Source: Myxococcales bacterium
Lineage (GTDB): Bacteria > Myxococcota > Myxococcia > Myxococcales > Myxococcaceae
Direction of reading: 5' to 3'
Assembly: GCA_030681895.1 (NCBI GenBank)
Contig: JAUXRI010000177.1
Span: forward strand, 1-64,000
DNA length: 64,000 nucleotides
The translations under genes were made by a program, and so were the position numbers. Below the pieces are notes generated by a model that was not told the origin of the DNA, did no database searches, and saw only the letters and a list, made by a program, of their open reading frames with translations. Positions 47,972-58,048 of this stretch are shown here, one piece after another (positions within the stretch are counted from its first letter, which is position 1; every line of letters begins with the position of its first letter).

Positions 47972-50900
47972 GTGAAACGACTCACCCTGCCCTGCCTGCT
48001 GGCCCTCTGCGCCTGTCCTCCGCCGAAGCCGCTGCCGCCGCCTGATCCGCCCAGCCGGTGTGAGGTCAAGCTGGACGACCTGCAGCTGTTCTCGAAGCTG
48101 GGCAACGGCGCCAGGGCAAAGACCATCGAGTCGAGCGCCGAGTTCATCGGAGGTGGCTTCGCTCAGGCGCGCACCGGCGACGTGCTGCTCGCCAACGACA
48201 AGGTCCGCGTAGTGATTCAGCAACCGACCCGAACGATCTCTCCAACGCCGTATGGCGGCGCCATCATCGACGCTGACCTCGTACGCCCCCAGGGCCAGCC
48301 CGGCCGCGATGAGTTCGGGAAGATCTCGCCCATCTACGCGTTCGGCCGAACCCCGGCGGTGCGGAAGGTCGAGATCCTCCAGGACGGCTCGAACGGTGGC
48401 TACGCGGTGGTGGCTGCGACCGGCGAAGACGCGGTGCTCGACTACATCAACGTCGCCAACGTGCTGACCGACTACCTCGGCCCCGTCGCGCTGCGCACGG
48501 ATCCCAACACGCCGATGCCTTTGCTGATCACCACCTACTTCGTGCTCTCGCCCGGAGAGACGCGCGTGCGCATGCTCACCGCGTACTGCAACCAGGGCCG
48601 CGAACCGATCACCACCATGACGGGCGACATCGTCGAGGCCGGCGGAGAGACCGAGATCTTCAACCCGCAGGGCTGCGCGAACGGCGTCGGCGTGCCTGAC
48701 TGCCTCGTCGATCCGATGACGTGGTTCGGCTACCAGGCGAAGGACGTCGCGTACGGCTACCGGGCGTACTCCTTCCGCGATCGCAAGACGGTGACGACCA
48801 ACGCGCTGCTCGGCGTCGCAGGCGTGGCGGCGGTGCTGGCCGACGGAAAAGATCGCGACGGCCTGCTGTCGTGGACGTCGATGACCCGCGAGCCCGTGGG
48901 CGCGTTCGGCATTCTCCCAGCAGAACCCCGGCTCTTCGTGCGCGACTTCTTCATCGAGCAGGACCTCGCGCGGGTTCAGGCCACGATGCTCACCCTCGAT
49001 GGCGCTTCACGTTCACGGCTCGACGTCACGGTGCTGAACGCCGCAGGCCAGCCGGTGCCACAGGGCCGCATCGCGGTCGTCGGCGCCGAGTCGGGCAAAC
49101 CTGTCGCGCTGGCCATCGCCGACGCGCAGGGCAAGGCGCGCTTCGACGTCCCGGTCGGCAACTATCGAGTCTCGACCGGAGCCAAAGGCGCCGCGATCGA
49201 GAACCCCATCGACGTGTCTGCGCCGTCGACAGGCGAAGCGCAGGTCACCGTGCGACAGGGCGGCACGCGCACCCTCACCGTCACCGTGCGTGATCCCTTC
49301 ATGCAGCCGCTCACCGCGAAGGTGATCGTCAAGTGCCCGTCGGGCCTCTGCGCGAACGAGCAGTCGAAGCTGCGGCCGTATTTCGATGTCGAGGCGATGC
49401 CGAGCGAGCTGCAGGCGGTCGAGTTCGTCCCCGCTTCCGGCACGCTCCAGATTCCCCTGCCGCCGGGCACGTACGAGGTCTTCGTCACGCGCGGGCCCGA
49501 GTACTCCGCCTTCCCCGACTCCTTTCCCACCCGCGGCCAGGCGATCGATCTCACGACCGCCGACGCGACCGTCACGGCAACCCTCGCGCAGGTCGTCGAC
49601 ACTACGGGGTGGATCAGCGCCGACCTTCACGTGCACGCCGTCGGGAGCCCAGACAGCACCGTGCCGAACGCGATGCGCGTGGCCTCGTTCGCGGCCGAAG
49701 GTGTCGACGTGATGGTGTCGACCGACCACGACTTCATCACCGACTACGCGCCGATCGTGAACGAGCTCGGGCTCTCGTCTTCCATGGCGACGATGATCGG
49801 CTGCGAAGTGACGCCCTTCGACTACGGGCACCAGAACGCGTTCCCCGTGACGGTGCGCGAAGGCCCGGGCGGCGGCGCGTTCGATTGGGCTGGTGGTGAT
49901 GGCCCGTCGCTGCGGCTCGATCAGCTCTACTCGGGTCTCCGCGATGCGTACCCGGGCAGCGTGCTGCACATGAACCACCCGCGTGGAGGACAAGGCGCCG
50001 CCCTCACACAGTTGAAGGTCGACACCGCGCGCGGCACCTCGGCGGCAAACCCGGCGACGTTCCGCATGGAGCCCAACCCGGCGGCCACGGCAAACGACAC
50101 CAAGCTCTTCTCGCTCGACTTCGACGCCATCGAGTTGATGAACGGCACCTCGGCCAGCCTCGCCGTCGCAAACGATTGGATGACGTTCCTCTCGCGCGGC
50201 TGGGTGAAGACAGCGACCGGCGTCTCCGACACGCACGATCGTCACTCCACGACTGGAGGCTACGGCCGCACCTGGCTCTTCCTCGGCGCCGACGCAACGC
50301 CGGCCCGCTTCACGCCCACGGCATTCACCACCGCAATGAAGCAGCGCCGGGCGATCGGCTCTTCAGGCCCGTTCGTGACGATGACGGCGAAGCGCGCTGA
50401 CGGCATGGGCGCGACGGCGGCGATCGGAGAAACGCTGTCGGTCGCGGCCAACACGCCCGTCGAGCTCACCGTCACCGTGCAAGCGCCGGAGTGGATGCAG
50501 TTCGACTCCCTCGAGCTCTACACGCACGCGACCGGCCGTGAGTCGGTCAACGGCGTGTCGAACAACGACTGGCCCGAGAGCCGGATTCTGCAGAAGAAGA
50601 ACTTCCCCGTGGGCACCCTTCCCCTCGAGGCGGTGCCGGGCCTGAACGGGTTCGCCGCGCGCCGGGCGAAGGTCACCGAGGTGTTCACCGTGACGCCCGC
50701 AGCCGACACCTGGTTCGTGGTGATGGTGCGCTCGAGCAGCGCGACGCGGGTGCTGGCACCGATGGCGTGGACGGGCGTTCGCTGCACCAACGGCGTCTGT
50801 CGCGCGACCGACAATCGGCCCGAGGCGTTCACGAACGCGATCCTCATCGATGCCGATGGCAGCGGCGCGTACGATCAGTTCCCGCTCCAGCCGGGGCAGC

Positions 50901-51004
50901 CGCTGCGCAAGAGCGAGCCGGCGAAGAAGAGCGCTCCACGCGAGCCGACGGGCGCCGAGTTCGACGCGATGCTGCGAAAGCTCCAACACCACTCGGAGCG
51001 CTGA
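47972..51004 (+). CDS. CehA/McbA-type PHP-domain lipoprotein
   Basis: 1010 residues from a GTG with lipobox LCAC (Cys about 15). After a long beta-rich N-terminal part and two carboxypeptidase-like Ig folds (about 330-540), a PHP metallohydrolase domain runs from about 550: ISADLHVHAVGS, STDHDF, HMNHPRGG and SDTHDRH give the His/Asp ligands of a multinuclear metal site. Relatives named CehA/McbA include carbamate hydrolases, but most act on unknown phosphoesters. It is a surface or periplasmic enzyme. A TACGCT -10-like box ends 6 bases before the start. Confidence 0.8.
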   Translation: MKRLTLPCLLALCACPPPKPLPPPDPPSRCEVKLDDLQLFSKLGNGARAKTIESSAEFIGGGFAQARTGDVLLANDKVRVVIQQPTRTISPTPYGGAIIDADLVRPQGQPGRDEFGKISPIYAFGRTPAVRKVEILQDGSNGGYAVVAATGEDAVLDYINVANVLTDYLGPVALRTDPNTPMPLLITTYFVLSPGETRVRMLTAYCNQGREPITTMTGDIVEAGGETEIFNPQGCANGVGVPDCLVDPMTWFGYQAKDVAYGYRAYSFRDRKTVTTNALLGVAGVAAVLADGKDRDGLLSWTSMTREPVGAFGILPAEPRLFVRDFFIEQDLARVQATMLTLDGASRSRLDVTVLNAAGQPVPQGRIAVVGAESGKPVALAIADAQGKARFDVPVGNYRVSTGAKGAAIENPIDVSAPSTGEAQVTVRQGGTRTLTVTVRDPFMQPLTAKVIVKCPSGLCANEQSKLRPYFDVEAMPSELQAVEFVPASGTLQIPLPPGTYEVFVTRGPEYSAFPDSFPTRGQAIDLTTADATVTATLAQVVDTTGWISADLHVHAVGSPDSTVPNAMRVASFAAEGVDVMVSTDHDFITDYAPIVNELGLSSSMATMIGCEVTPFDYGHQNAFPVTVREGPGGGAFDWAGGDGPSLRLDQLYSGLRDAYPGSVLHMNHPRGGQGAALTQLKVDTARGTSAANPATFRMEPNPAATANDTKLFSLDFDAIELMNGTSASLAVANDWMTFLSRGWVKTATGVSDTHDRHSTTGGYGRTWLFLGADATPARFTPTAFTTAMKQRRAIGSSGPFVTMTAKRADGMGATAAIGETLSVAANTPVELTVTVQAPEWMQFDSLELYTHATGRESVNGVSNNDWPESRILQKKNFPVGTLPLEAVPGLNGFAARRAKVTEVFTVTPAADTWFVVMVRSSSATRVLAPMAWTGVRCTNGVCRATDNRPEAFTNAILIDADGSGAYDQFPLQPGQPLRKSEPAKKSAPREPTGAEFDAMLRKLQHHSER

Positions 51005-51007
51005 CCC

Positions 51008-51547
51008 GTGGCGTGGCTGGACGAGCTGAGTGAGGCGCTGACCTCGCCGCGGATGGACATGGTGGAGGCGCTGCGCCGTTCGATGCCGGACGTCTCGACG
51101 TTGTCAGGACAACGAGACGCCCTGACGAAGCTTGTCGCACGACTCGCGGAGCTGACCGGTCGCCCACCCGATGCTGCGACGCCCGAGCGGCTGGCGTGGT
51201 GGCTCGACGCGTTGCTCTTGCAGAAGGTCGTCCGGGTGCCCCGATCGAAGAACCGTGCGCTGGTGCCGGTGCTCTTCGCGGTGCTCGCGATTCTGCTGGG
51301 GCTCCTCATCGGCCGCATCGCGGCTGCCGGTGTGATGAGCCTCTTCCTCGTCATCTGGGCCATTCGTGCTGGCGGCTCGGTGCGGGAGCGGCATGGAGAC
51401 TGGCTACGCCTGGGCGACCTGATCTTCGATCTCCGCCACGCCCGGCGTGAGCGTCTCGACGACGAGTGGGTTCAGCTCGAGGGCCACCGGGTGCCGGCTG
51501 CGGCGCTGCTGGAGCTCGGCGTGATCGATCAGCGGCGCCCCCGATGA
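51008..51547 (+). CDS. Small membrane protein, unknown
   Basis: 179 residues starting at GTG, 3 bases after the PHP lipoprotein stop. Two adjacent transmembrane helices (about 85-122) sit between a helical N-terminal part and a charged C-terminal part. No family is recognised. Its position suggests co-transcription with the lipoprotein. Confidence 0.65.
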   Translation: MAWLDELSEALTSPRMDMVEALRRSMPDVSTLSGQRDALTKLVARLAELTGRPPDAATPERLAWWLDALLLQKVVRVPRSKNRALVPVLFAVLAILLGLLIGRIAAAGVMSLFLVIWAIRAGGSVRERHGDWLRLGDLIFDLRHARRERLDDEWVQLEGHRVPAAALLELGVIDQRRPR

Positions 51548-51584
51548 TCGCCACGCGACCTCGGGTCTGATTCACTCCGCGGCC

Positions 51585-51944
51585 ATGTCCCACCTGCTCT
51601 ACCTCCGCTCGGTTGCTGGCGACCCGAAGTCGAAACGAAAGCCGCTCTCCGAGATGGGGCTGGGCAAGCCAGTTCTCGACGCGTGGGCGCCGCGCTTCAA
51701 GAAGGCCGGGGAGCAGGCGTGGCTCGCGATGTTGCTGAAGGACGACGGTCCACTGACGTTGACGCCGGCACGAGTGGCCGAGTTCGCGGCGGCGCTCGTC
51801 GAGGTGGCTGCGCTCGAGGCGCCACCGCTGAAGTGCGGGAAGGCCGATGTCGACGATTTCGAGCAAGCCTTCCGCGACGAGCTGCTCGACCCGGTCTCAG
51901 CGTCGGCGAAGAAGAAGCTCGGGCTTCATGCCGAGTGGTGTTGA
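51585..51944 (+). CDS. Small hypothetical protein
   Basis: A 119-residue soluble helical protein, Ala/Leu/Lys-rich, without a recognisable domain. It ends in AEWC. It is separated by 37 bases from the membrane protein gene and followed by the dispersed repeat. The frame has normal codon bias for the region. Confidence 0.6.
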   Translation: MSHLLYLRSVAGDPKSKRKPLSEMGLGKPVLDAWAPRFKKAGEQAWLAMLLKDDGPLTLTPARVAEFAAALVEVAALEAPPLKCGKADVDDFEQAFRDELLDPVSASAKKKLGLHAEWC

Positions 51945-51967
51945 TCAGGCTCGGCGCCGTCTGAGTG
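51945..51967 (-). repeat. Dispersed intergenic repeat, copy C
   Basis: Read on the minus strand, this 23-mer matches copy B1 at 21 of 23 positions. It starts immediately after the stop codon of the small protein gene and lies 7 bases before the convergent kelch lipoprotein stop. Confidence 0.65.
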
Positions 51968-51973
51968 GGGTGC

Positions 51974-53584
51974 TCAGTCCGTCGGCGCGGGCGTGTAGAT
52001 CCACGCGTCGGTCAGCACGTCGCCATTCGGGTTCGCGGCCGTCTCATTGAGGCCACCGGTCACGAACACCGAGCCATCCGCCATCAACGTGCAGGTGTGC
52101 AGGTAGCGGCCGAGGGCGAGGCTTGGAGCTCCGAGGGCCATGGTACCGCCGCGGCCATCGGGACGAACGACGACCGCCGTGTTGTCCGAACGAACCATCA
52201 TGCCGTTCAGGTCGGCCGTGCGACCGCCGACCGTCAGCACCGAGCCATCCTTCAACGTCACGGCGCAGAGCTCTCCGCGATTGCCGATGTCGGCGCCGCG
52301 CGCGACCGTCGCCACGCCCGCCTGAACGATCTCACTCGACGCGACCGGCCTCACCGCGGCGAGATCGGTGTACCCGCCCAATACCAGCATGTCGGCGCCA
52401 TCTCGGAACGTGACCGCAGCAGCGCTTCGTCGGCCAGGCGCCGCGAGCCGAGGGGGAGCCATCTGAGGCACCTGGGTGAACGACGTCCCGTTCCACGTGA
52501 AGAACACGACGTCGTCGCGCAGGGCCGTGCCGTCGGAGCCACCGGCCACCGCGACGAACTCACCGCTCTTCACCGCAGCAGCCGACGCGTCGACCCGCTT
52601 GACCGTCAGGCCGTCGACGACCTGCGGCGTGGGCTTGTCAGCATCGAACCACTCGATCTCGTTCACCGGCACCAGGCGCGGCCCCGAGCCCGAGGTGTTG
52701 AAGCGCAGGCCTCCGACGATCAGCACGCGGCCGTTCCCGTCGATCACCGCCTGATGCTGCGTGCGCGGAATCGGCGGAGGATTCATGCGCTGCGTCGCGC
52801 CGTACTCGTCCTTCGCAGGATCGTACGCGAGCACCTCGGTCACCGGAGCCACGACGTTGACGCCGCTCAGCAGCTGGTAGCGCTCTCCGCCCCACACCAA
52901 CACCTGCCCGTTCCTCAGCAACGTGGCGGTGTGGAATGCCTTGGCGACCTTGTTCTCGACCTGGTCACGCGTGCGGAACGAGAGGTCCTTCGCGTTCGAG
53001 AAGGTGCCGGTCGTGGGGTCGAAGATCTCGGTCTCCTTCAGCGCCAACCGGTTCGGGTTCGCCGGTGGGAAGTTGAAGCCACCCGCGATGAAGATCTTCC
53101 CGTTCGGCAGCAGCGTCGCCGTGTGGGCGGCGCGCGCGAGCTTCATCGACTGACACGTCGACGGATCGGTCGCCGAGACGGGCGCAGACCAGGTGTTCAC
53201 CTGCCGGAGGAAGACGCGCTTCTGCAGCTCGGTCTCGGTCGGCATGTCGGGGTACAGATCGGGCACCGTGAACGGAAGGGTCCGGCCGATCGACACCACG
53301 CGCCCACCCGCCGCCGGATCGTTGTCGTACGCCCGAACTTCGATCACCCGGTTCGCGCCGGCCGGAATCGCGGGCAACGACGCCGTCTTCGACGCCGCAG
53401 GAGAGATGGTCTCGAGCACCGGGTCGATGCCATCGCCGGACACCCGGATGCGGAGAAACTGCACGCCCTGAAACGGGTTCGCGCCCGCGCAGCCCGTCGT
53501 GACGATCGCGAGGTTGTACGGAATCTCTTTGGGCTGACAGGCCGCCGCGAACAGCGCCACCATCACCACCATCAGCAGTCTCAC
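51974..53584 (-). CDS. Kelch-repeat lipoprotein
   Basis: 536 residues from a GTG that overlaps the upstream stop (GTGA). The lipobox is FAAAC (Cys about 15). After a beta-sandwich of about 130 residues, repeated kelch blades are seen (RAAHTATLLPNGKIFIAGG, KAFHTATLLRNGQVLVWGG, TQHQAVIDGNGRVLIVGG, LHTCTLMADGSVFVTGG), making a surface propeller. It is probably exposed or periplasmic and binds protein or sugar. It is co-transcribed with the PEGA protein. Confidence 0.85.
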   Translation of the reverse strand: MRLLMVVMVALFAAACQPKEIPYNLAIVTTGCAGANPFQGVQFLRIRVSGDGIDPVLETISPAASKTASLPAIPAGANRVIEVRAYDNDPAAGGRVVSIGRTLPFTVPDLYPDMPTETELQKRVFLRQVNTWSAPVSATDPSTCQSMKLARAAHTATLLPNGKIFIAGGFNFPPANPNRLALKETEIFDPTTGTFSNAKDLSFRTRDQVENKVAKAFHTATLLRNGQVLVWGGERYQLLSGVNVVAPVTEVLAYDPAKDEYGATQRMNPPPIPRTQHQAVIDGNGRVLIVGGLRFNTSGSGPRLVPVNEIEWFDADKPTPQVVDGLTVKRVDASAAAVKSGEFVAVAGGSDGTALRDDVVFFTWNGTSFTQVPQMAPPRLAAPGRRSAAAVTFRDGADMLVLGGYTDLAAVRPVASSEIVQAGVATVARGADIGNRGELCAVTLKDGSVLTVGGRTADLNGMMVRSDNTAVVVRPDGRGGTMALGAPSLALGRYLHTCTLMADGSVFVTGGLNETAANPNGDVLTDAWIYTPAPTD

Positions 53585-54999
53585 CACGACGCAGTCACCG
53601 TTCCCGTCACCGGCCGCGTGATTTCGCGAATGCCGAAGTACCCGCCCACCCCTGCCCCTGCCACGGCCACGCCTCCGACCACCACCCAGACCCAGACAGG
53701 CACGCCAGGCTTCGCGACGACGGGATCGGGAGGCTCACCGACCGGTGGATCCTCGACGTCGACCACGTTCGCCGGCTTGTCCAGCACTCGTGGCCTGGGC
53801 TCGAGCACCTTGCCCTTCCGATCGGGAGCGGCGACCGAGAGATCTTCTCCGTTCGGGTCGACCTTCACCGGGTCGGTCTTCGACACCACCGCGACCGCCT
53901 GGGTCTTCTTCGTCACCAGTCCGAATGGCGCCGTGACCGTCGAGCCGAGCGACGCGGTGCGCTTGAGCACTTCATCGGCCAGCTTGAACGACTCGGTGTT
54001 CGCGGTGAGCACGTCGACGTCGAACGTGACGGTGCCGAGCTGGGCGAAGGCCGAGCGCTTCGCGTGGAACAACGCCGTGCCTGCAGAAAGCTGCGTGTCG
54101 CTGACGCGATAGACGACGCCGATCAACGCGAAGTCGGCGCCCGCGGCTGTGCAGTACGCCGCGAGCCGCTGGCCCATGCCCTCATCGACCGTGGCCGTGA
54201 CGTTCGGGTTCGGCACCATGTTGACGGGCGCGCGCCCAGGAGGCGCTCCGAAGGCGGCCTTCACCTTCGCGGTGTTGCTCTTCACCTCGATCACCTGGCC
54301 GAACTTCTCGCCACGGGCTCCGTCGACGCGCACGTAGTGGGTGCCGCTCGGCACGTTCTCTTCGGTCGCCGGCACCATGCCGAGATCACGCCCATCGAGG
54401 AACGCGGTCGCGCCAGACGGGCCTTCGATGACGACCTGCCCACGCGGCTGCTTGTCGAGGCGTTTCTGGGCCTTCTCGTACTCACGCTGGAAGACGGGCG
54501 GATACCCCGGCGGCAACGCGAAGCCCGGTGCGAGGCGCGCGAGATCGACCAGCGCGATCTTCGCGTCCTTCTCTTCGCCATTGCGGAAGTTCGCGGCGGC
54601 CACCTTCACGAGCGCGTCCTGAATCACCTCGAAGTCGGCCGTCGCGGGCTCGGCCAGCATCAACTCGATACCCTTCTTGAGCGACGGAATCGCCTCGTCG
54701 AAGCGCAGATCGTCGAACGCCTTTCGGCCTGCCTCGAGTGCAGCCAGCGTCTCGGGGCTGGGGCGGTTCTTCGTGCCGCCGGCCTTCTCAGGCGCCGCCT
54801 TCGTCACTGGTGGAGCGACGATGTCGACCGCGTCGGTTCGGGACTTGAGCTCGTCGCTGACGAGGGCGCTGAAGCGGCCTGCGGCCTTGTCGCTCGCGCC
54901 TTCACCGGTCGAAAAGGGCACGATGACCAACCGCGGCTTCTCGGCCGCAGCCGTCGCAGCCACGAGCGCGAAGAGAATGACTGCAAGGGTTCGGGGCAT
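53581..54999 (-). CDS. Exported PEGA-domain protein with C-terminal membrane segment
   Basis: 472 residues from the ATG at 54999 with a signal peptide (cut near AAA-EK). Residues about 75-185 are TPR-like helices. A PEGA-like domain follows (GQVVIEGPSGATAFLDGRDLG...GTHYVRVDG). A long charged/Pro-rich stretch leads to one transmembrane segment (VWVWVVVGGVAVAGAGVGGYFG, 22 residues: see about 430-452). Such proteins are typical myxobacterial envelope proteins of unknown role. It is divergent from the histidine kinase gene by 119 bases. Confidence 0.75.
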   Translation of the reverse strand: MPRTLAVILFALVAATAAAEKPRLVIVPFSTGEGASDKAAGRFSALVSDELKSRTDAVDIVAPPVTKAAPEKAGGTKNRPSPETLAALEAGRKAFDDLRFDEAIPSLKKGIELMLAEPATADFEVIQDALVKVAAANFRNGEEKDAKIALVDLARLAPGFALPPGYPPVFQREYEKAQKRLDKQPRGQVVIEGPSGATAFLDGRDLGMVPATEENVPSGTHYVRVDGARGEKFGQVIEVKSNTAKVKAAFGAPPGRAPVNMVPNPNVTATVDEGMGQRLAAYCTAAGADFALIGVVYRVSDTQLSAGTALFHAKRSAFAQLGTVTFDVDVLTANTESFKLADEVLKRTASLGSTVTAPFGLVTKKTQAVAVVSKTDPVKVDPNGEDLSVAAPDRKGKVLEPRPRVLDKPANVVDVEDPPVGEPPDPVVAKPGVPVWVWVVVGGVAVAGAGVGGYFGIREITRPVTGTVTASW

Positions 55000-55118
55000 A
55001 AGGGGAATCAGCCTCGGCGGCGCTGGTTGGGGGTGTGATCGGCTCACGGAACACTGAGTGATCGCCCGGCGGCAACGTAGGCTTCTCCGACAGTGGCGGT
55101 CAATGTAGTACTCGACTG

Positions 55119-56660
55119 ATGCGGCTCTCGCTCGCGACCAGAATCTTCCTCGGCTACGCCGTGGTGCTGGTCACCTTCGGAGCGGTGTCGCTCTTCAGCG
55201 TGACCGAGCTTCACCGTGGGCAGGTCGAGATCCGGTTGTTGAGCGAGGGCTATCTGGCGCTGAGTCAGACGGCCGCGACGCTCGAGTCGTTCCAGAAGAA
55301 CCAGGCCAACGACACGGTGCGGCTCCGTGAGCAGGCTGACGTCGCGGTGCGGCGCATGATGATTCAGCTCGCGCGCCGCTACTTCTTCGAACAGATGGAC
55401 CGGCAGCTCGAAGAGGCGCTCTCGTTGACGCGCCGCCTCGAGGACTTCGCGCCAACCGACGAGTCGAACTTCATCAACGACGTGCGGCGCCGGCTGGTGG
55501 AGCTGAAGACGAAGTACGTCGAGTACCGCGAGGTTGCCGACGCGGCGTACCTGGTGCTCGAGCAGCCAACGCCCGACCCTGCCGTCGCCAACCTTCGACT
55601 CGATCGGCTGCAGGACGCCGAGACGGCGCTGGGCGCGACGATCAAGCTGCTCCACAGCTCGCTCGAGGCACGCACCCGTCAGCGCGTCGCCCTCACTCAG
55701 GAGCGGGAGCGGCGGGCCGGCGTCGCGATCATCGGCCTCTCGGTGCTGGCGATCATCGTCGGCCTGCTGGCCACCGGCTTCGCGGCCCGCTCGCTTCGCC
55801 CGGTGAGGACGCTGATCGACGGGGTGTCGCGCATCTCCCGCGGCGACTACTCGGCCAAGCTGGGCATCGCGGGTGAAGACGAGATCGCCGTGCTGGCGCG
55901 CGAGTTCGACGCGATGGCGAGATCGCTGGCCGAACGTGAAGCGCAGCTCGCGCAGAAACAGGAAGCGCTGTTGCGCGCGGAGCGGTTGGCTGCGGCGGGG
56001 CGTGTGTCGGCGCAGGTCGCGCACGAGGTGAGGAACCCCCTCTCGAGCATCGGGCTCAACGTCGAGATGCTGGGCGATCAGCTCGAGGCGGCCACCTTCG
56101 CGGATCCAAAAGACGCATCGGAAGCGCGCCACCTGCTCGCCGCCGTCACGCGCGAGGTCGACCGCATCACCGAGATCACCGAGGAGTACCTGAAGCTCGC
56201 CCGCCTGCCCCGGCCGGTGCTGCGCAAGGAGGAGCTGTCGGCGATCGTACAGAGCGTGATCGGTTTCTCCCGCGAAGAGCTCGAGCGCTCCGGCGTCGCC
56301 GTGTCGACCGTCGTCCCCGCGGAGCCGCTGCACCTGCAGGCCGACGAAGGGCAGCTTCGCCAGGTCTTCCTCAACCTGTTCCGCAACGCGCGCGAGGCGA
56401 TGGCGACGGGCGGCGCGCTGCGAATCGTCGTCAGTCGCGAGGGGCAGGAAGGCGTGGTGCGCGTCGAAGACACCGGCCCGGGCATTCCCGACGAGGTGCG
56501 CGCGCGGCTCTTCGAGCCCTTCTTCTCGACCAAGGCGCGCGGCTCGGGCATCGGGCTGTCGTTGTCGCGGCAGATCGTCGAAACGCACGGCGGCAGCATC
56601 GGAATCGACGAAACCGTGCAGCAGGGAACGACCTTCGTGATGAAGTTCCCGCTCACGTGA
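55119..56660 (+). CDS. Membrane sensor histidine kinase
   Basis: A 513-residue kinase. A first transmembrane helix (about 7-27), a helical periplasmic sensor (about 30-200), a second helix (about 203-225) and a HAMP linker (RSLRPVRTLIDGV) precede the HisKA domain with the phospho-acceptor in VAHEVRNPLSS. The HATPase has FLNLFRNAREAM (N box), DTGPGIP (G1) and SGIGLSLSR (G2). No response regulator is adjacent. The stop overlaps the M16 peptidase start (GTGA). Confidence 0.92.
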   Translation: MRLSLATRIFLGYAVVLVTFGAVSLFSVTELHRGQVEIRLLSEGYLALSQTAATLESFQKNQANDTVRLREQADVAVRRMMIQLARRYFFEQMDRQLEEALSLTRRLEDFAPTDESNFINDVRRRLVELKTKYVEYREVADAAYLVLEQPTPDPAVANLRLDRLQDAETALGATIKLLHSSLEARTRQRVALTQERERRAGVAIIGLSVLAIIVGLLATGFAARSLRPVRTLIDGVSRISRGDYSAKLGIAGEDEIAVLAREFDAMARSLAEREAQLAQKQEALLRAERLAAAGRVSAQVAHEVRNPLSSIGLNVEMLGDQLEAATFADPKDASEARHLLAAVTREVDRITEITEEYLKLARLPRPVLRKEELSAIVQSVIGFSREELERSGVAVSTVVPAEPLHLQADEGQLRQVFLNLFRNAREAMATGGALRIVVSREGQEGVVRVEDTGPGIPDEVRARLFEPFFSTKARGSGIGLSLSRQIVETHGGSIGIDETVQQGTTFVMKFPLT

Positions 56661-57943
56661 GCTTCAAGGTCTTCAAAGACGTTCTCCCCTCGGGCCTGAC
56701 CTGCGTCACCATCGAGACGAAGCACCTGCACAGCGCGGTCTGCTCGGTCTTCGTGCGCGTGGGCTCCCGGCACGAATCGAAGCGCACCAACGGCGTCAGC
56801 CACCTGCTCGAGCACCTCTTCTTCCGCGGCAGCCGAAGGTTTCCCGACTCGGTTCGCATGAACGCGGCGGTCGAAGCCGTCGGCGGCAACCTCAACGGCG
56901 TCACCATGCGTGACTCGAGCTCGTTCTACACGCCGGCACACCCTGATGGGCTTGGCGTATCGCTGGCGATCCTGGGCGACATGCTCACGCAGCCGCGGTT
57001 GGTCCACCTCGACACCGAGAAGCGCATCATCCTCGAGGAGATGCTCGACGAAGTGGACGAGAAGGGCCGCGACGTCGACGTCGACAACCTCACCAAGATG
57101 CAGGTGTTCGGCGCGCATCCCCTGAGCTTCAAGATCGCCGGCACGCCCGAGATCGTGAAGAAGCTCTCGATGCGCGACGTGAGGCAGCACTTCGCGACGC
57201 ACTACGTGACCGGGAACGTCGTGGTGGGCGTCGCGGGGCCCGTGCGGCACGCCGACGTGGTGGAGCGCACGAAGCGCGCGTTCGCGAAGCTCCCCAGAGG
57301 GCCGCGGGTCGAAGAGCTGCCGCCGATGCCGCTGTCGAAGGGCGCGTTCCACTATGTGCGGCTCGAGGAGTCGCAGGTCGAGTTCCGCCTCACCTTCCCG
57401 TCCGTCGCCGACGATCACCCCGACGCCATGGCGCTGTCGTTGCTGCGCCGGGTGCTCGATGACGGGCTGTCGTCACGGCTGCCGCACAACATCGTCGAGA
57501 AGCGCGGGCTCGCGTACTCCATCGCGGCGACCATCGAGACCTTCCACGACACCGGGAGCTTCGAGGTCGATGGCGCGTGCGCTCCGGAGCAGGCAGGCGC
57601 GGTGGTGCGCGAGGTGTTGTCGACGCTCGCGACACTGCGCCGGGGGAAGATCGGCGCCGATGAGCTCCGGCGCGCGCAGCGCCGCTTCGAGATGCACGTC
57701 GACTTCCTGCAGGACTCGCCCGGCGATCTCGTCGGCTGGTTCGCTGGGAGCGAGCTGTTCCGACCTGCCGAGACCTTCGCGGAGAAAAAGGCACAGGCGC
57801 GGCGGGTGCGGTTGCGCGATCTGGTGCGCGTCGCGCAGCAGTACCTCGTGGCTGACCGCCTGGTGACGGTCGGCGTCGGGCCGAAGGAAGCCAGGGGCCC
57901 GATGCAACGCGCTGCGACCGGTGCACGACGCCTGCTGGGCTGA
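56657..57943 (+). CDS. M16-family zinc peptidase
   Basis: A 428-residue peptidase starting at GTG inside the kinase stop. The inverted zinc motif HLLEH (49-53) and a downstream glutamate (ILEEMLDEVDEKGRD) are the catalytic site. The second half resembles the inactive M16 domain. There is no signal peptide, so it is probably cytoplasmic or exported by another route. Coupling to a sensor kinase hints at control or at a shared signalling role. Confidence 0.9.
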   Translation: MSFKVFKDVLPSGLTCVTIETKHLHSAVCSVFVRVGSRHESKRTNGVSHLLEHLFFRGSRRFPDSVRMNAAVEAVGGNLNGVTMRDSSSFYTPAHPDGLGVSLAILGDMLTQPRLVHLDTEKRIILEEMLDEVDEKGRDVDVDNLTKMQVFGAHPLSFKIAGTPEIVKKLSMRDVRQHFATHYVTGNVVVGVAGPVRHADVVERTKRAFAKLPRGPRVEELPPMPLSKGAFHYVRLEESQVEFRLTFPSVADDHPDAMALSLLRRVLDDGLSSRLPHNIVEKRGLAYSIAATIETFHDTGSFEVDGACAPEQAGAVVREVLSTLATLRRGKIGADELRRAQRRFEMHVDFLQDSPGDLVGWFAGSELFRPAETFAEKKAQARRVRLRDLVRVAQQYLVADRLVTVGVGPKEARGPMQRAATGARRLLG

Positions 57944-58048
57944 CCTCAGGCGCCTCTCACCGCGAACGTCCACTGGAACGAGCGAGTTCACCGCGAGCGC
58001 ACGCCAACGCGCCGGGTGCAGCGAGTTCCCGATGCGGTGAGTCCGCGC

